Shown here: positions 41,713 through 50,351 of the stretch, one piece after another | Position numbering within the stretch: position 1 is the stretch's first letter | How the letters are laid out: every line of letters starts with the position of its first letter | Source: an uncultured Alphaproteobacteria bacterium | Lineage (GTDB): Bacteria; Pseudomonadota; Alphaproteobacteria; RF32; CAG-239 | Length of the DNA: 64,000 nt | Direction: 5' to 3' | Assembly: GCA_934271715.1 (NCBI GenBank) | Contig: CAKQRZ010000010.1 | Coordinates: forward strand, 1-64,000 | Notes under the pieces: generated by a model | What the model was told of the DNA's origin: nothing | The model's database searches: none | Seen by the model: the letters and a program-made list of their open reading frames with translations, nothing else | Position numbers and translations under genes: made by a program

Positions 41713-42585
41713 ATGAGTAATAATTCAGGAAGCTGCAAAATTGCAAAATTTGAACCAACTGCGGAAATCAGCGAAGAGCTGCAAGTCTTTGCCGATGATT
41801 TTTTTGAGGTAACATCCATAGACTACAGCGATGACGGCAAAGAACAGCTGGTGGGCTATCTGCGTCAAGACGCCAAAGAAGAAGACTTGCAAAAAGCCGC
41901 CGCGGCGCAGAATATAGCCTTGCCGCCCTATACTTGGGATTTGCTGCAAAGCGATGATTGGCTGACCGAAAATGTGATGGCGTTTGCGCCGCTGGAAGAA
42001 GCCGAATTTTTTATCTGCAGCATTCATGATGAAACTCCGCTGCCAAAAGATAAGCTTGGCTTAAAGGTTTATGCCGCCACAGCGTTCGGTTCGGAACATC
42101 AGACGACTCGCGGCTGCTTGGATGCAATTTCCGATATCAATAAACTTTGTCCGCAAAAGCCGCAAAAAGTGCTGGATGTCGGCACCGGTTCGGGAATTTT
42201 GGCTTTGGCTGCGGCAAAAATCTGGCCTAATTCGCAGATTGCTGCAGTTGATATTGATGATGAAGCTGTGAGGGTGGCTCAGCAAAATGCTGCCGACAAC
42301 GGGGTAGAAAAGCAAATCAGCGCCGCTCTCAGCGACGGATATCAATCTGAGCTTGTGCAGAAAAATGCTCCGTATGACGTGATTTTTGCCAATATTTTAG
42401 CCCGCCCGCTGATTGCTATGGCTCCGGATATGGCAAAAAGCCTGAAAAAAGGCGGCTATGCCGTGATTTCCGGCTTTATTGACGACCAAGTTGACTGGGT
42501 GGTCGGCGAGCATGAAAAACAAGGCTTAAAGCTTGTGAAATTATATGAAAAAGAAAATTGGCGGGTTGCCTTGCTGGAGAAATAA
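41713..42585 (+). CDS. prmA: ribosomal protein L11 methyltransferase
   Basis: The 290-residue SAM enzyme methylates ribosomal protein L11. Motif I is LDVGTGSGILALAAAK, preceded by the family segment AFGSEHQTTRGCL. The NILARPL motif corresponds to the NPPY-like catalytic loop. The gene ends two bases before the aminopeptidase start. Confidence 0.9.
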   Translation: MSNNSGSCKIAKFEPTAEISEELQVFADDFFEVTSIDYSDDGKEQLVGYLRQDAKEEDLQKAAAAQNIALPPYTWDLLQSDDWLTENVMAFAPLEEAEFFICSIHDETPLPKDKLGLKVYAATAFGSEHQTTRGCLDAISDINKLCPQKPQKVLDVGTGSGILALAAAKIWPNSQIAAVDIDDEAVRVAQQNAADNGVEKQISAALSDGYQSELVQKNAPYDVIFANILARPLIAMAPDMAKSLKKGGYAVISGFIDDQVDWVVGEHEKQGLKLVKLYEKENWRVALLEK

Positions 42586-42586
42586 A

Positions 42587-44266
42587 ATGACCTTATCGGC
42601 TATTCAGAAAAAATTAAAAGAGCTTGGGCTGGACGCTTATATCGTAACCTACGGCAACCGCTTTATCGGGCAGGATATTTTGCCTTGCGAGCATAAACTG
42701 AAGCACTTATGCGGTTTCAGCGGTTCGGCCGGAATGCTGGTTATTCTGCCGGATAAAGCATTTTTATTTGTGGACGGACGCTATGAGCTGCAGGCGCGGC
42801 AGGAAGTTGATTTAAACAAAATCACGGTAATAAATGAAGACCCTTGCTTTATAAATGCTTGTTATTTTTTGCAGAAAAACGGACTGCAGATTATAGCCTA
42901 TGACGGAATGACTGTTGCGGCCGCTGAACAGAAATCCGCAGAAGAAATATTTAAGAACTTGCACTTAATGAATATCGGCGATTTAATATGTATAGACCGC
43001 AAAACACCGGTAAAAGTTTTGGAGCGTCCGCTGAAATACGCCGGAAAAAGCCGTGAAGAAAAGCTTGAGCAGATAACCGCATTGCTCAAAGAATACGGCG
43101 CGGATTATTATCTGCTGACCGCGGCGGACAGCGTTTCGTGGCTTTTAAATATCTATGCCAAAGATTTAGCCTGCTCGCCGGTGGTGCGCGCCTATGCTTT
43201 AATCGGAACTGACGGGACTGTTGCTTTAATCGGCGATAATCTGCAGGCTGATTTGCCGGTTTGGACTTTTGAAAAGCTGACAAACTGGCTGAATGATAAT
43301 AAAGCTAAAATCCTGTATGATGAAAATACAGCTCCGGCGGAGGTTAAAAAATGGCTGCTGAACGGGCAGAATGCCGGCGATATATGTCAGATGCTGAAAG
43401 CCGAAAAGAATGAAACCGAACTGAACGGAATGATTGCCTGTCATCAGCGCGACGGCGTTGCTTTGGCTAAGCTGCTGTATTGGCTGCAAAATAATTGGCA
43501 AGGCAAAACTGAATTGGATGTGGTGCAAAAACTGCATGAACTGCGGCAGAAACAGGATTTATTTTTTGAAGAAAGTTTTGAAACCATTGCCGGAGCTGCC
43601 GAAAACGGGGCTATAGTTCATTATAAGCCGACCGAAAAATCTAACCGCCGTTTGCAGGAAGATAACTTATTGCTGCTGGATAGTGGCGGGCAGTATTTAG
43701 ACGGCACGACGGACGTTACCCGCACGGTAGCTTTAGGCACGCCGTCAGCGGATATGGTGCATGATTTTACTCTGGTGCTGAAAGGGCATATTGCCTTGGC
43801 TAAAGCAATGTTTCCGCTGAATACCTGCGGAATGCGCCTTGACACCTTGGCGCGGGCGCCGCTTTGGCAGGAATGCAAGGACTTTAAGCACGGCACCGGA
43901 CACGGCGTCGGCTGCTTCGGCAATGTACACGAGGGACCGAACCGCATCTCCGGCGGCGGCAGCACCTATGGCTTTAAGCCGAACATGGTTACTTCTATAG
44001 AGCCGGGGTATTACAAGGAAAACGCCTACGGCATCCGCATAGAAAATTTGTATTATACCAAAGAGGCAGGGCGAAACTCCGGATTTTTGGAATTTACACC
44101 CCTGACCTTAGTGCCTATTGATAAAAGGCTGATTGATGAATATCTCCTTGATGCGGGAGAACGGGACTGGCTGAACGCTTATCACCGAAAGGTGTATAAC
44201 AGTTTGGCCGCGTGTGTAAATGATTATGAAAAGAAGTGGCTGAAAGAGTCCTGTTCTCCTTTGTGA
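42587..44266 (+). CDS. pepP: Xaa-Pro aminopeptidase (aminopeptidase P, M24 family)
   Basis: The 559-residue protein has two N-terminal creatinase-like domains and a C-terminal pita-bread domain. Metal ligands are visible in LLLDSGGQYLDGTTDVTRT, HGTGHGVGCFGNVHEGP, SIEPGYY and GIRIENLYY. It removes N-terminal residues preceding proline. The start ATG at 42587 lies just after the prmA stop; a longer frame inside prmA is unlikely. Confidence 0.92.
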   Translation: MTLSAIQKKLKELGLDAYIVTYGNRFIGQDILPCEHKLKHLCGFSGSAGMLVILPDKAFLFVDGRYELQARQEVDLNKITVINEDPCFINACYFLQKNGLQIIAYDGMTVAAAEQKSAEEIFKNLHLMNIGDLICIDRKTPVKVLERPLKYAGKSREEKLEQITALLKEYGADYYLLTAADSVSWLLNIYAKDLACSPVVRAYALIGTDGTVALIGDNLQADLPVWTFEKLTNWLNDNKAKILYDENTAPAEVKKWLLNGQNAGDICQMLKAEKNETELNGMIACHQRDGVALAKLLYWLQNNWQGKTELDVVQKLHELRQKQDLFFEESFETIAGAAENGAIVHYKPTEKSNRRLQEDNLLLLDSGGQYLDGTTDVTRTVALGTPSADMVHDFTLVLKGHIALAKAMFPLNTCGMRLDTLARAPLWQECKDFKHGTGHGVGCFGNVHEGPNRISGGGSTYGFKPNMVTSIEPGYYKENAYGIRIENLYYTKEAGRNSGFLEFTPLTLVPIDKRLIDEYLLDAGERDWLNAYHRKVYNSLAACVNDYEKKWLKESCSPL

Positions 44267-44288
44267 AATTTTTAGCAAAGGAGAAACT

Positions 44289-44741
44289 ATGAAACATTTT
44301 TTAGCGGCGGCGCTGCTGTTTTGTTTTTTGCCGTTGGCGCCGGCTGGGGCGCAGTTTATTGATTCTTCCGGCTACACGCCGTATATCCGGCAATATGTGG
44401 AAGAAAATGAGGATAATTGGAACAAATCCATAATTTATGTGTTTTATAACAATTCTCCGTGCGCTCATTGCGCCGATGCCATGGGGCTGCTTTATAATAT
44501 ATATCAGCAAAATTACAGCAATGATTTCAGCTATTTTGAGATAAATTATCAGGAACAGGGCGAATTTGCTTTTACCAGCGCCTATTTTTTAGACCAGCCG
44601 CTGTCGGTGGTGCTGGTGCGTATCAACGACGGTATGAGCCGCGGCTATTATAAAATAGATAATCCGCAGCAATGGTGGGGCGATAAATTATTTTTTGAAG
44701 AACATATAACCACGCTGATAAATAACTTTTTGCTAAATTAA
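44289..44741 (+). CDS. secreted thioredoxin-fold-like protein
   Basis: The 150-residue protein has a signal peptide (LAAALLFCFLPLAPAGA-QF). The motif NNSPCAHCADAMGLLYNIYQ places a CxxC after a beta strand (SIIYVFYN), as in thioredoxin-like folds. A cis-Pro-like LDQPLSVVL follows. It may act in periplasmic thiol chemistry. The family is not certain. AAAGGAG precedes the start. Confidence 0.6.
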   Translation: MKHFLAAALLFCFLPLAPAGAQFIDSSGYTPYIRQYVEENEDNWNKSIIYVFYNNSPCAHCADAMGLLYNIYQQNYSNDFSYFEINYQEQGEFAFTSAYFLDQPLSVVLVRINDGMSRGYYKIDNPQQWWGDKLFFEEHITTLINNFLLN

Positions 44742-44809
44742 AATTTTATCTAAAAATTTACTAATTTAGTCTAAACTGCTGTTCATATAATTAAAACAGT
44801 CAGGGAAAA

Positions 44810-45637
44810 ATGAACAGTTTAGTTAAGCACATATCTCGCATCCGCGATGAATTTGACACCGTAATCTGCGGTGTTAACGGTGTTATAACGGACGGTCAGA
44901 ATATTTTCGGCGAAAGCACGGATGCTTTAATTAAGCTTTATCAAAGCGGCAAAAAAATAGCCCTCGCCTCTAACAGCGGACTGCGCGTGCAGGAGCTTTT
45001 TACGGCTCTTAAGCACAGCGGCGTGCCGATGAATATTTTTTATGCTTTGATTACCGCCGGAGAAATTGCTCATTTTTATCTGAAAAATCAAAAGAATATC
45101 GGAACTACATATTATTCTTTGCTCTCGCAGGGCAGCCACACGCTGAGCGGGCTTCCGTATGAAAAAGTAGACAGCGTGGTTATGGCGGATTTTTTGATTG
45201 CCGAACAATCTATAAAGCATGCCGATATTAAAGAATTTATGCCGGTTTTGGAACAGGCGGTAAATTTGAATCTGCCGCTTTTGTGCGTCGGAAATGATAC
45301 TTCCGTACAAACCGCAGGCGGCGTCAAGCCGGCAGCCGGAGCAGCGGCTGAGCAATATGCTTTAATGGGCGGAAAAATCATTTCATTCGGCAAGCCGGAC
45401 TTGCGCATTGCGCTGTATTTGACCGAAAGCCTGCCGGATTTTGATGTTTCGCGCTGCTTGTTTATCGGCGACAATATGGCTACCGATATGCGGCTGAGCA
45501 ATAATTTCGGCGCTAAAAGCCTGCTAATTGCCTCCGGCGTTAACCAGCTAAAGGGCGACTTGGTTAAACAAGCCGATGAGCTTTCTACCGGTTTCGGGCT
45601 TAATGTTGACTATTGCATGGAGAAACTGCAATGGTAA
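44810..45637 (+). CDS. HAD-superfamily class IIA-like protein lacking the nucleophile
   Basis: The 275-residue protein matches the TIGR01459-type HAD-IIA layout: an N-terminal motif, a cap domain, and C-terminal KPDLRIALYLTE and CLFIGDNMATDMR. Motif I reads VICGVNGVITDG, where the family has a DxxGV(I/L)xDG pattern. The nucleophilic Asp is therefore Gly (codon GGT). Motif II (ASNSG) and the GDNxxTD motif are kept. It is probably not an ordinary phosphatase; a binding or regulatory role is possible. It overlaps the next gene by seven bases. Confidence 0.7.
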   Translation: MNSLVKHISRIRDEFDTVICGVNGVITDGQNIFGESTDALIKLYQSGKKIALASNSGLRVQELFTALKHSGVPMNIFYALITAGEIAHFYLKNQKNIGTTYYSLLSQGSHTLSGLPYEKVDSVVMADFLIAEQSIKHADIKEFMPVLEQAVNLNLPLLCVGNDTSVQTAGGVKPAAGAAAEQYALMGGKIISFGKPDLRIALYLTESLPDFDVSRCLFIGDNMATDMRLSNNFGAKSLLIASGVNQLKGDLVKQADELSTGFGLNVDYCMEKLQW

Positions 45638-46164
45638 TGACGGTATGGAAACGCTTATTTTGGCTGATGATTTGCATTTTTCTGATTTTTTATGTTTCAA
45701 AATGTCAGGTTACCGAAACAGTCTGGGAGCGGGCAAATTTAGAAATTATCGCCAAGCAGCAAAACTACAAAGCTGAAATTACCGCGGCGGAGCTGGATGA
45801 TTTTATCCGCTTGTGGCCGCAATATAAGCAGCTGAAGCTAAACAGCGGCTTAGTGGTGTCGTATCAGGTGGAAAAGCCGTCTGATTTGCTGGATTGGAAA
45901 AGCAAGGTTTGGTTTGTATATCACCGCTGGGACGCCGACCGTTTCTTTTATGTACAGCAGCGGATTGCCGCTCTGCTCTATACGCTCAGCACCCGGCGCA
46001 ACGCCGAAGCTTTGCTGCGGCAGCTGAGAGAACGTAAAAAATCATCTATTGTCAAGCAGATGATAGAAGTGCAGGAACAGCGCCGCAAATCCGGCGACGG
46101 ATATCAAAGCGAATTGGATTTAATCGCCGCCCGCGAAAGCGTTTTGAAAGAATTATTTAAGTGA
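45631..46164 (+). CDS. membrane-anchored protein, unknown function
   Basis: The 177-residue protein has one N-terminal membrane segment (LFWLMICIFLIFYVS). The soluble part is helical with many Arg, Lys and Glu residues and ends in a likely coiled coil (about 125-175). The start overlaps the upstream HAD-like gene (ATGGTAATG), suggesting translational coupling. No family is recognised. Confidence 0.6.
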   Translation: MVMTVWKRLFWLMICIFLIFYVSKCQVTETVWERANLEIIAKQQNYKAEITAAELDDFIRLWPQYKQLKLNSGLVVSYQVEKPSDLLDWKSKVWFVYHRWDADRFFYVQQRIAALLYTLSTRRNAEALLRQLRERKKSSIVKQMIEVQEQRRKSGDGYQSELDLIAARESVLKELFK

Positions 46165-46238
46165 TGTATTCGGCAAATGATGTTTTTTGTGATTTTTTTA
46201 CAAAAAAACGGCTGAGTGCTTATTTTTTATTTTTCTTA

Positions 46239-46254
46239 TTAAGAAAATTATAAC
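46239..46254 (+). promoter_or_regulatory. possible CtrA-binding site upstream of ccrM
   Basis: TTAA-GAAAATT-ATAAC matches the CtrA consensus TTAA-N7-TTAAC except for one base. It lies about 50 bases upstream of the ccrM start. In Caulobacter, ccrM is a CtrA target. The match is short and could be chance. Confidence 0.4.
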
Positions 46255-46302
46255 TTTATCGGATAATAATAGATTTTAACACGAAAATGAGTGAGAAAAA
46301 TA

Positions 46303-47391
46303 ATGAACACTAAAACAGTTTTAAACACAATCATCAATGCCGACTGCATAGAAACTATGAATCAGTTAGAAGAAAATTCGGTAGATGTGATTTTTGCCGA
46401 CCCGCCGTATAATATGCAGCTGGGCGAAGCTTTGCTGCGTCCGGATAATACGGTTGTGAACGGCGTTGATGAAGAATGGGACAGCTTTGAAAGCTTGGCC
46501 GCTTATGATGAATATACTAAGCAATGGCTCAGCGCCGCCCGCCGTATTTTGAAAGATGACGGTAGTATTTGGGTAATCGGTTCATATCACAATATTTTCC
46601 GTGTGGGCTATATTTTGCAGAATTTAGGCTTTTGGATTTTGAATGACGTAGTTTGGAACAAAACTAATCCGATGCCGAATTTTAAAGGCACCCGTTTTAC
46701 CAATGCGCACGAAACTTTAATCTGGGCGGTAAAAAATCCGAAAGCGAAATATACTTTTAACTATGAAGCCATGAAAGCGCTTAATGATGAAACGCAAATG
46801 CGCAGTATTTGGGAGATTCCGATTTGCACCGGCAAGGAGCGTCTGAAAAATGAACAGGGCGAAAAACTGCATCCGACGCAAAAGCCGGAAGCTTTGCTGT
46901 ATCGGGTAATTTTGGCTTCTACCAAGCCCGGCGATGTGATTTTAGACCCGTTTTTCGGTACCGGAACTACCGGCGCCATGGCTAAAAAAATGGGGCGTAA
47001 CTTTATCGGCATTGAGCGCGACAGCTCTTATGTTGCCGGAGCTCAAGCCCGCGTTGACGCTATAAATCCGCTGAGTGGAGAGGCTTTGGACTATACGGTT
47101 AAAAAGAAACTGCAGCGCGTGCCGTTCGGTGCGGTGATTGAACGCGGTATGCTGTCTCCGGGCGATGTTCTGAGCGATGCCGGAGGCAAGCATTTTGCCA
47201 CTATCCGCGCAGACGGTTCAATCAAAAGCAGAAACGCTGAGGGGTCAATTCATCAGGTTGGCGCGGCCGAGCAAAACGCCGCCGCCTGCAACGGCTGGGA
47301 ATATTGGTATTATAAAGACGGTAAAAAAGGACTTGTCTGCATTGACGAATTGCGCTGTCAGCTGCGGCAGGAAATGTATGGGGCAAAATAA
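46303..47391 (+). CDS. ccrM: cell-cycle DNA adenine methyltransferase CcrM (GANTC)
   Basis: The 362-residue beta-class N6-adenine methyltransferase has catalytic DPPYNMQL near residue 34. The SAM-binding motif DPFFGTGTTGAMAKKMGRNF is in the second half. A C-terminal extension of about 85 residues is characteristic of CcrM. It methylates GANTC sites after replication in alphaproteobacteria. The start ATG at 46303 is preferred to a GTG at 46291. Confidence 0.93.
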   Translation: MNTKTVLNTIINADCIETMNQLEENSVDVIFADPPYNMQLGEALLRPDNTVVNGVDEEWDSFESLAAYDEYTKQWLSAARRILKDDGSIWVIGSYHNIFRVGYILQNLGFWILNDVVWNKTNPMPNFKGTRFTNAHETLIWAVKNPKAKYTFNYEAMKALNDETQMRSIWEIPICTGKERLKNEQGEKLHPTQKPEALLYRVILASTKPGDVILDPFFGTGTTGAMAKKMGRNFIGIERDSSYVAGAQARVDAINPLSGEALDYTVKKKLQRVPFGAVIERGMLSPGDVLSDAGGKHFATIRADGSIKSRNAEGSIHQVGAAEQNAAACNGWEYWYYKDGKKGLVCIDELRCQLRQEMYGAK

Positions 47392-47393
47392 AA

Positions 47394-48512
47394 TTGTATA
47401 GCAGGCATAAACCGGATTATAAAGAGTTTAGAGACCAAAAAGAAATTGAACATAGCAAAACGCTGCAGAAAAACGATTGCTATGCAGCGATTGATTTAGG
47501 CACGAACTCCTGCCGGTTAGTCATTGCCCAGCCGACGCCGAGTTCTTTTCACGTTGTAGAAACTTTTTCGCGCATCACCCGTTTGGGCGAGGGAATTATT
47601 AACGGCAATATGCTTTCTAAGCCGGCTATCCGCCGCACGATTGCCGCCTTAAAAGTCTGCAGTGCCATTATCAATGAATATCAGCCGATTGTCAGAATGC
47701 GCTTTGTGGCTACCGCTGCCTGCCGCCGCGCCCTGAACTGCAAAGAGTTTGAAACCGCGGTTAAGCAAAATACCGGCTTAAATATGGAAGTTATCTCCTC
47801 CAAAGAAGAAGCCCGTTTGGCGGTGGTGGGCTGCATGCCTCTTTTAAACCGTATGATAAAGCGGGCGCTGGTGTTTGATATCGGCGGCGGCTCTACGGAA
47901 ATTTCTTTGGCTCGGGTTACCGAAACCGGCAAAACTTTTATAGAGGGCTTTGTTTCGCTGCCGTACGGCGTGGTGACAATTTCCGAGGCTTTTCCCGGTA
48001 AGGATATGACCACGCTGGCCTATGACACCATTGTGGAGCGTACGCAGAAAATTTTGCAGGAATTTGAAGACCGCTATCACATCCGCGAAGCCATCCGCAA
48101 CCAAGAAATCCAGATTATCGGCACTTCCGGAACCGTAACGGTTTTGGGCGCCGTGCATTTAAATTTGCCGCGCTATAACCGTGCGGCGGTTGACGGCATA
48201 GCGCTTTCCGGATCAGATGTCGCCAAAGTTATCCGCCGGATTAAAAACATGGGCTATGAGGGGCGCTGCAAGCATTCCTGCATCGGCAAGCTGAAAGCTG
48301 ATTTAACCATGGCCGGCTGTACGATTATTGAAGCTTTATGCTCGTTTTGGCCGATTAGCGAAATAACCATTGCCGACCGCGGCATCCGCGAGGGAATTTT
48401 GCTGGATATGATGCATCATCAGAAAAATAATTATTTCCACAAAGGCATTAAGCGCCATAAACTATTTAGAAAAGGACGTTACTATGGAACAAAAAAATCT
48501 GGCAGCGATTGA
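47394..48512 (+). CDS. Ppx/GppA-family exopolyphosphatase/phosphatase, copy 1
   Basis: The 372-residue ASKHA-fold protein has AAIDLGTNSCRLVIA, VFDIGGGSTEISLA, SLPYGVVTISEAF and GTSGTVTVLGAV, all standard for Ppx/GppA. The start appears to be a TTG two bases after the ccrM stop, since no ATG is available before the conserved region. It overlaps the second copy by 29 bases. Confidence 0.85.
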   Translation: MYSRHKPDYKEFRDQKEIEHSKTLQKNDCYAAIDLGTNSCRLVIAQPTPSSFHVVETFSRITRLGEGIINGNMLSKPAIRRTIAALKVCSAIINEYQPIVRMRFVATAACRRALNCKEFETAVKQNTGLNMEVISSKEEARLAVVGCMPLLNRMIKRALVFDIGGGSTEISLARVTETGKTFIEGFVSLPYGVVTISEAFPGKDMTTLAYDTIVERTQKILQEFEDRYHIREAIRNQEIQIIGTSGTVTVLGAVHLNLPRYNRAAVDGIALSGSDVAKVIRRIKNMGYEGRCKHSCIGKLKADLTMAGCTIIEALCSFWPISEITIADRGIREGILLDMMHHQKNNYFHKGIKRHKLFRKGRYYGTKKSGSD

Positions 48513-49425
48513 TTTAGGCACTAATTCCTGCCGCCTCCGCATTACCGACCCTAAAGGCAATTTGCTCTATCGTGAGGCCGATACCATAAAATTGGGCGAG
48601 GGGCTTTATGAAAGCGGTAACTTTTCGCAGGCTTCTATTCAGCGCGGTGTAGATTGTTTGGTGCATTTTGCAGAGCTGATGAAAGATTATCAGGTCGGGC
48701 ATTATCGGGCGGTCGCAACCGCTTCCTGCCGCAAAGCGCAAAACAGCGCCTCTTTTATTCAAATGGTTAAAGAACTCAGCGGCATCAGCTTAGAAGTTAT
48801 TTCAGCCGAAGAAGAAGCTCTGCTGAATTTAAAAGGGGCGGTGCTGAATGTTCCGCAATCGGCAGAATATATTTTGCTGTATGACTTGGGCGGCGGCTCT
48901 ACGGAAATTATTTTGGCAAAAAACGGCAAAGAGCCGAAAGAGATTTATACCTTGTCAGTACCTTGGGGAGCGCGTACCGCTTCAGAAGCTTTTGACCTTA
49001 TAGAATATGACGCGGAAAGAGCTAAGAAACTGCATGATGAAATCAAAAAACATGTAGAAGAATTTTTAGTTAATTCAGAATTTTTGATGTATCTGCCAAA
49101 ATGCTTTTGCGTGGCGACTTCAAGCACTCCGCTGCGTCTTTTGAGCATGATTAACAAAACCGGCAGCTATAACAAGGATTTTGCCGACGGTATGTCGGCG
49201 CCGACTGCGCAGATAGATAAGCAAATTGCCGAGACCTTGAATATGAATCTGGAACAGCTGATGGAAAGCCCGTATATCGGCGAAAACCGCGCTCCGATTT
49301 TTGTGGCGGCCTGCATAATTTTTCAGACGGTTTATCAGGTTCTGCAAATCAAAAATTTAACCGCCTCGCTGAAAGGCGCGCAGGAAGCAATTATTGAGGA
49401 GTTAATACAAAAATGGCAAAATTAA
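48484..49425 (+). CDS. Ppx/GppA-family phosphatase, copy 2
   Basis: The 313-residue paralogue begins LAAIDLGTNSCRLRITD and carries LYDLGGGSTEIILA and VATSSTPLRLL. It lacks the longer C-terminal domain of some Ppx proteins. Tandem overlapping paralogues next to rlmE suggest duplication. It overlaps rlmE by 13 bases. The substrate (polyphosphate or pppGpp) is not resolved. Confidence 0.85.
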   Translation: MEQKNLAAIDLGTNSCRLRITDPKGNLLYREADTIKLGEGLYESGNFSQASIQRGVDCLVHFAELMKDYQVGHYRAVATASCRKAQNSASFIQMVKELSGISLEVISAEEEALLNLKGAVLNVPQSAEYILLYDLGGGSTEIILAKNGKEPKEIYTLSVPWGARTASEAFDLIEYDAERAKKLHDEIKKHVEEFLVNSEFLMYLPKCFCVATSSTPLRLLSMINKTGSYNKDFADGMSAPTAQIDKQIAETLNMNLEQLMESPYIGENRAPIFVAACIIFQTVYQVLQIKNLTASLKGAQEAIIEELIQKWQN

Positions 49426-50102
49426 CTGCTTCGGCAAAACTCATCCGCGGTCGCAATCATCTGACCGTAAAAGTTAAAACGGCAAAATATAACAAGCCGT
49501 CGTCAAACCGTTGGCTGCAGCGTCAGCTGAACGACCCGTATGTTTCAGAATCTAAGCGTTTGGGATATCGTTCGCGCGCGGCGTTTAAGCTGATTCAGCT
49601 AGACGAAAAATATCACTTTCTCGGCAAGGGCAAAACCATTGTAGACCTTGGCTGCGCTCCGGGCGGCTGGACACAGGTCGCGGCGCAGCGCAATAAAGGC
49701 AGCGGGCAGATTGTGGGTATGGATTTGCTGCCGGCTGAGCCGATTGAGGGGGCTATTTTGCTGCAGCAGGATTTTACCGAGCCAAGCGCTGCCGATAAAC
49801 TGAAAGAATTATTGCATGGCCCTGCTGATGTGGTGATGAGCGATATGGCGGCAAACACTACAGGCCATCAGCAAACCGACCACCTGCGCACCATAGCCTT
49901 GGTGGAACTTGCTTATGAATTTGCTAAAGAGGTTTTAGCCGAGGGCGGAATTTTTATAGCCAAAGTCTTTCAGGGCGGAACCGAGGGCGAGCTTTTAACC
50001 GATATGAAAAAGAACTTTGCCAAAGTTACGCATTTTAAACCGGATGCCAGTCGTCAGGATTCGGTAGAGATGTATGTGGTGGCTCAAGGATTTAAAAAAT
50101 AA
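49413..50102 (+). CDS. rlmE: 23S rRNA (uridine-2'-O) methyltransferase
   Basis: The 229-residue FtsJ-family enzyme has RSRAAFKLIQLDEKY (catalytic Lys), SAM motif IVDLGCAPGGWTQVA, DVVMSDMAANTTG (catalytic Asp) and FIAKVFQGG (catalytic Lys). It methylates U2552 of 23S rRNA. It ends the operon that begins with ccrM or the first Ppx/GppA gene. Confidence 0.94.
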   Translation: MAKLTASAKLIRGRNHLTVKVKTAKYNKPSSNRWLQRQLNDPYVSESKRLGYRSRAAFKLIQLDEKYHFLGKGKTIVDLGCAPGGWTQVAAQRNKGSGQIVGMDLLPAEPIEGAILLQQDFTEPSAADKLKELLHGPADVVMSDMAANTTGHQQTDHLRTIALVELAYEFAKEVLAEGGIFIAKVFQGGTEGELLTDMKKNFAKVTHFKPDASRQDSVEMYVVAQGFKK

Positions 50103-50130
50103 AAAACTCGTCTAGCTGGTATCTGCTAGG

Positions 50131-50170
50131 GATTTTTGCGCTCGTGTACCTCGTTGTACACGTCGCTTAA
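50131..50170. repeat. GTGTAC palindrome, copy 2
   Basis: ATTTTTGCGCTCGTGTAC, six bases, GTACACGTCGCTTAAAAAT. It is related in core and arms to the perfect palindrome at 14563-14612. It follows rlmE and could act as its terminator. Confidence 0.6.
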
Positions 50171-50201
50171 AAATTCCGTCATATCTACACACGCTATCCA
50201 A

Positions 50202-50272
50202 GTTTCTGAAAAGAGCGGTAACGTGCCGCCTGCTATATTGCTTCTAAATGTATTATTTCCATAAATATCATT
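50202..50272 (-). pseudogene. fragment related to the conserved prepilin leader
   Basis: On the minus strand the frame reads NDIYGNNTFRSNIAGGTLP. This parallels NDTFGNNALRTKLAGGTFP in the prepilin gene at 39.9 kb and the copy at 62.85 kb. No start codon, prepilin motif or pilin body is attached. It is a remnant or a mobile coding module. Confidence 0.45.
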
Positions 50273-50304
50273 GATACCGGCTGCTGAAATTCGCAGCCGG
50301 TATC
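50273..50304 (-). terminator. terminator of gyrA
   Basis: GATACCGGCTGC pairs exactly with GCAGCCGGTATC around TGAAATTC, about 50 bases past the gyrA stop on the minus strand. Confidence 0.75.
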
Positions 50305-50351
50305 AATTTCAAGAAATTCGGTTAACCGATGCCGGTTATCATGGTTTCTAA

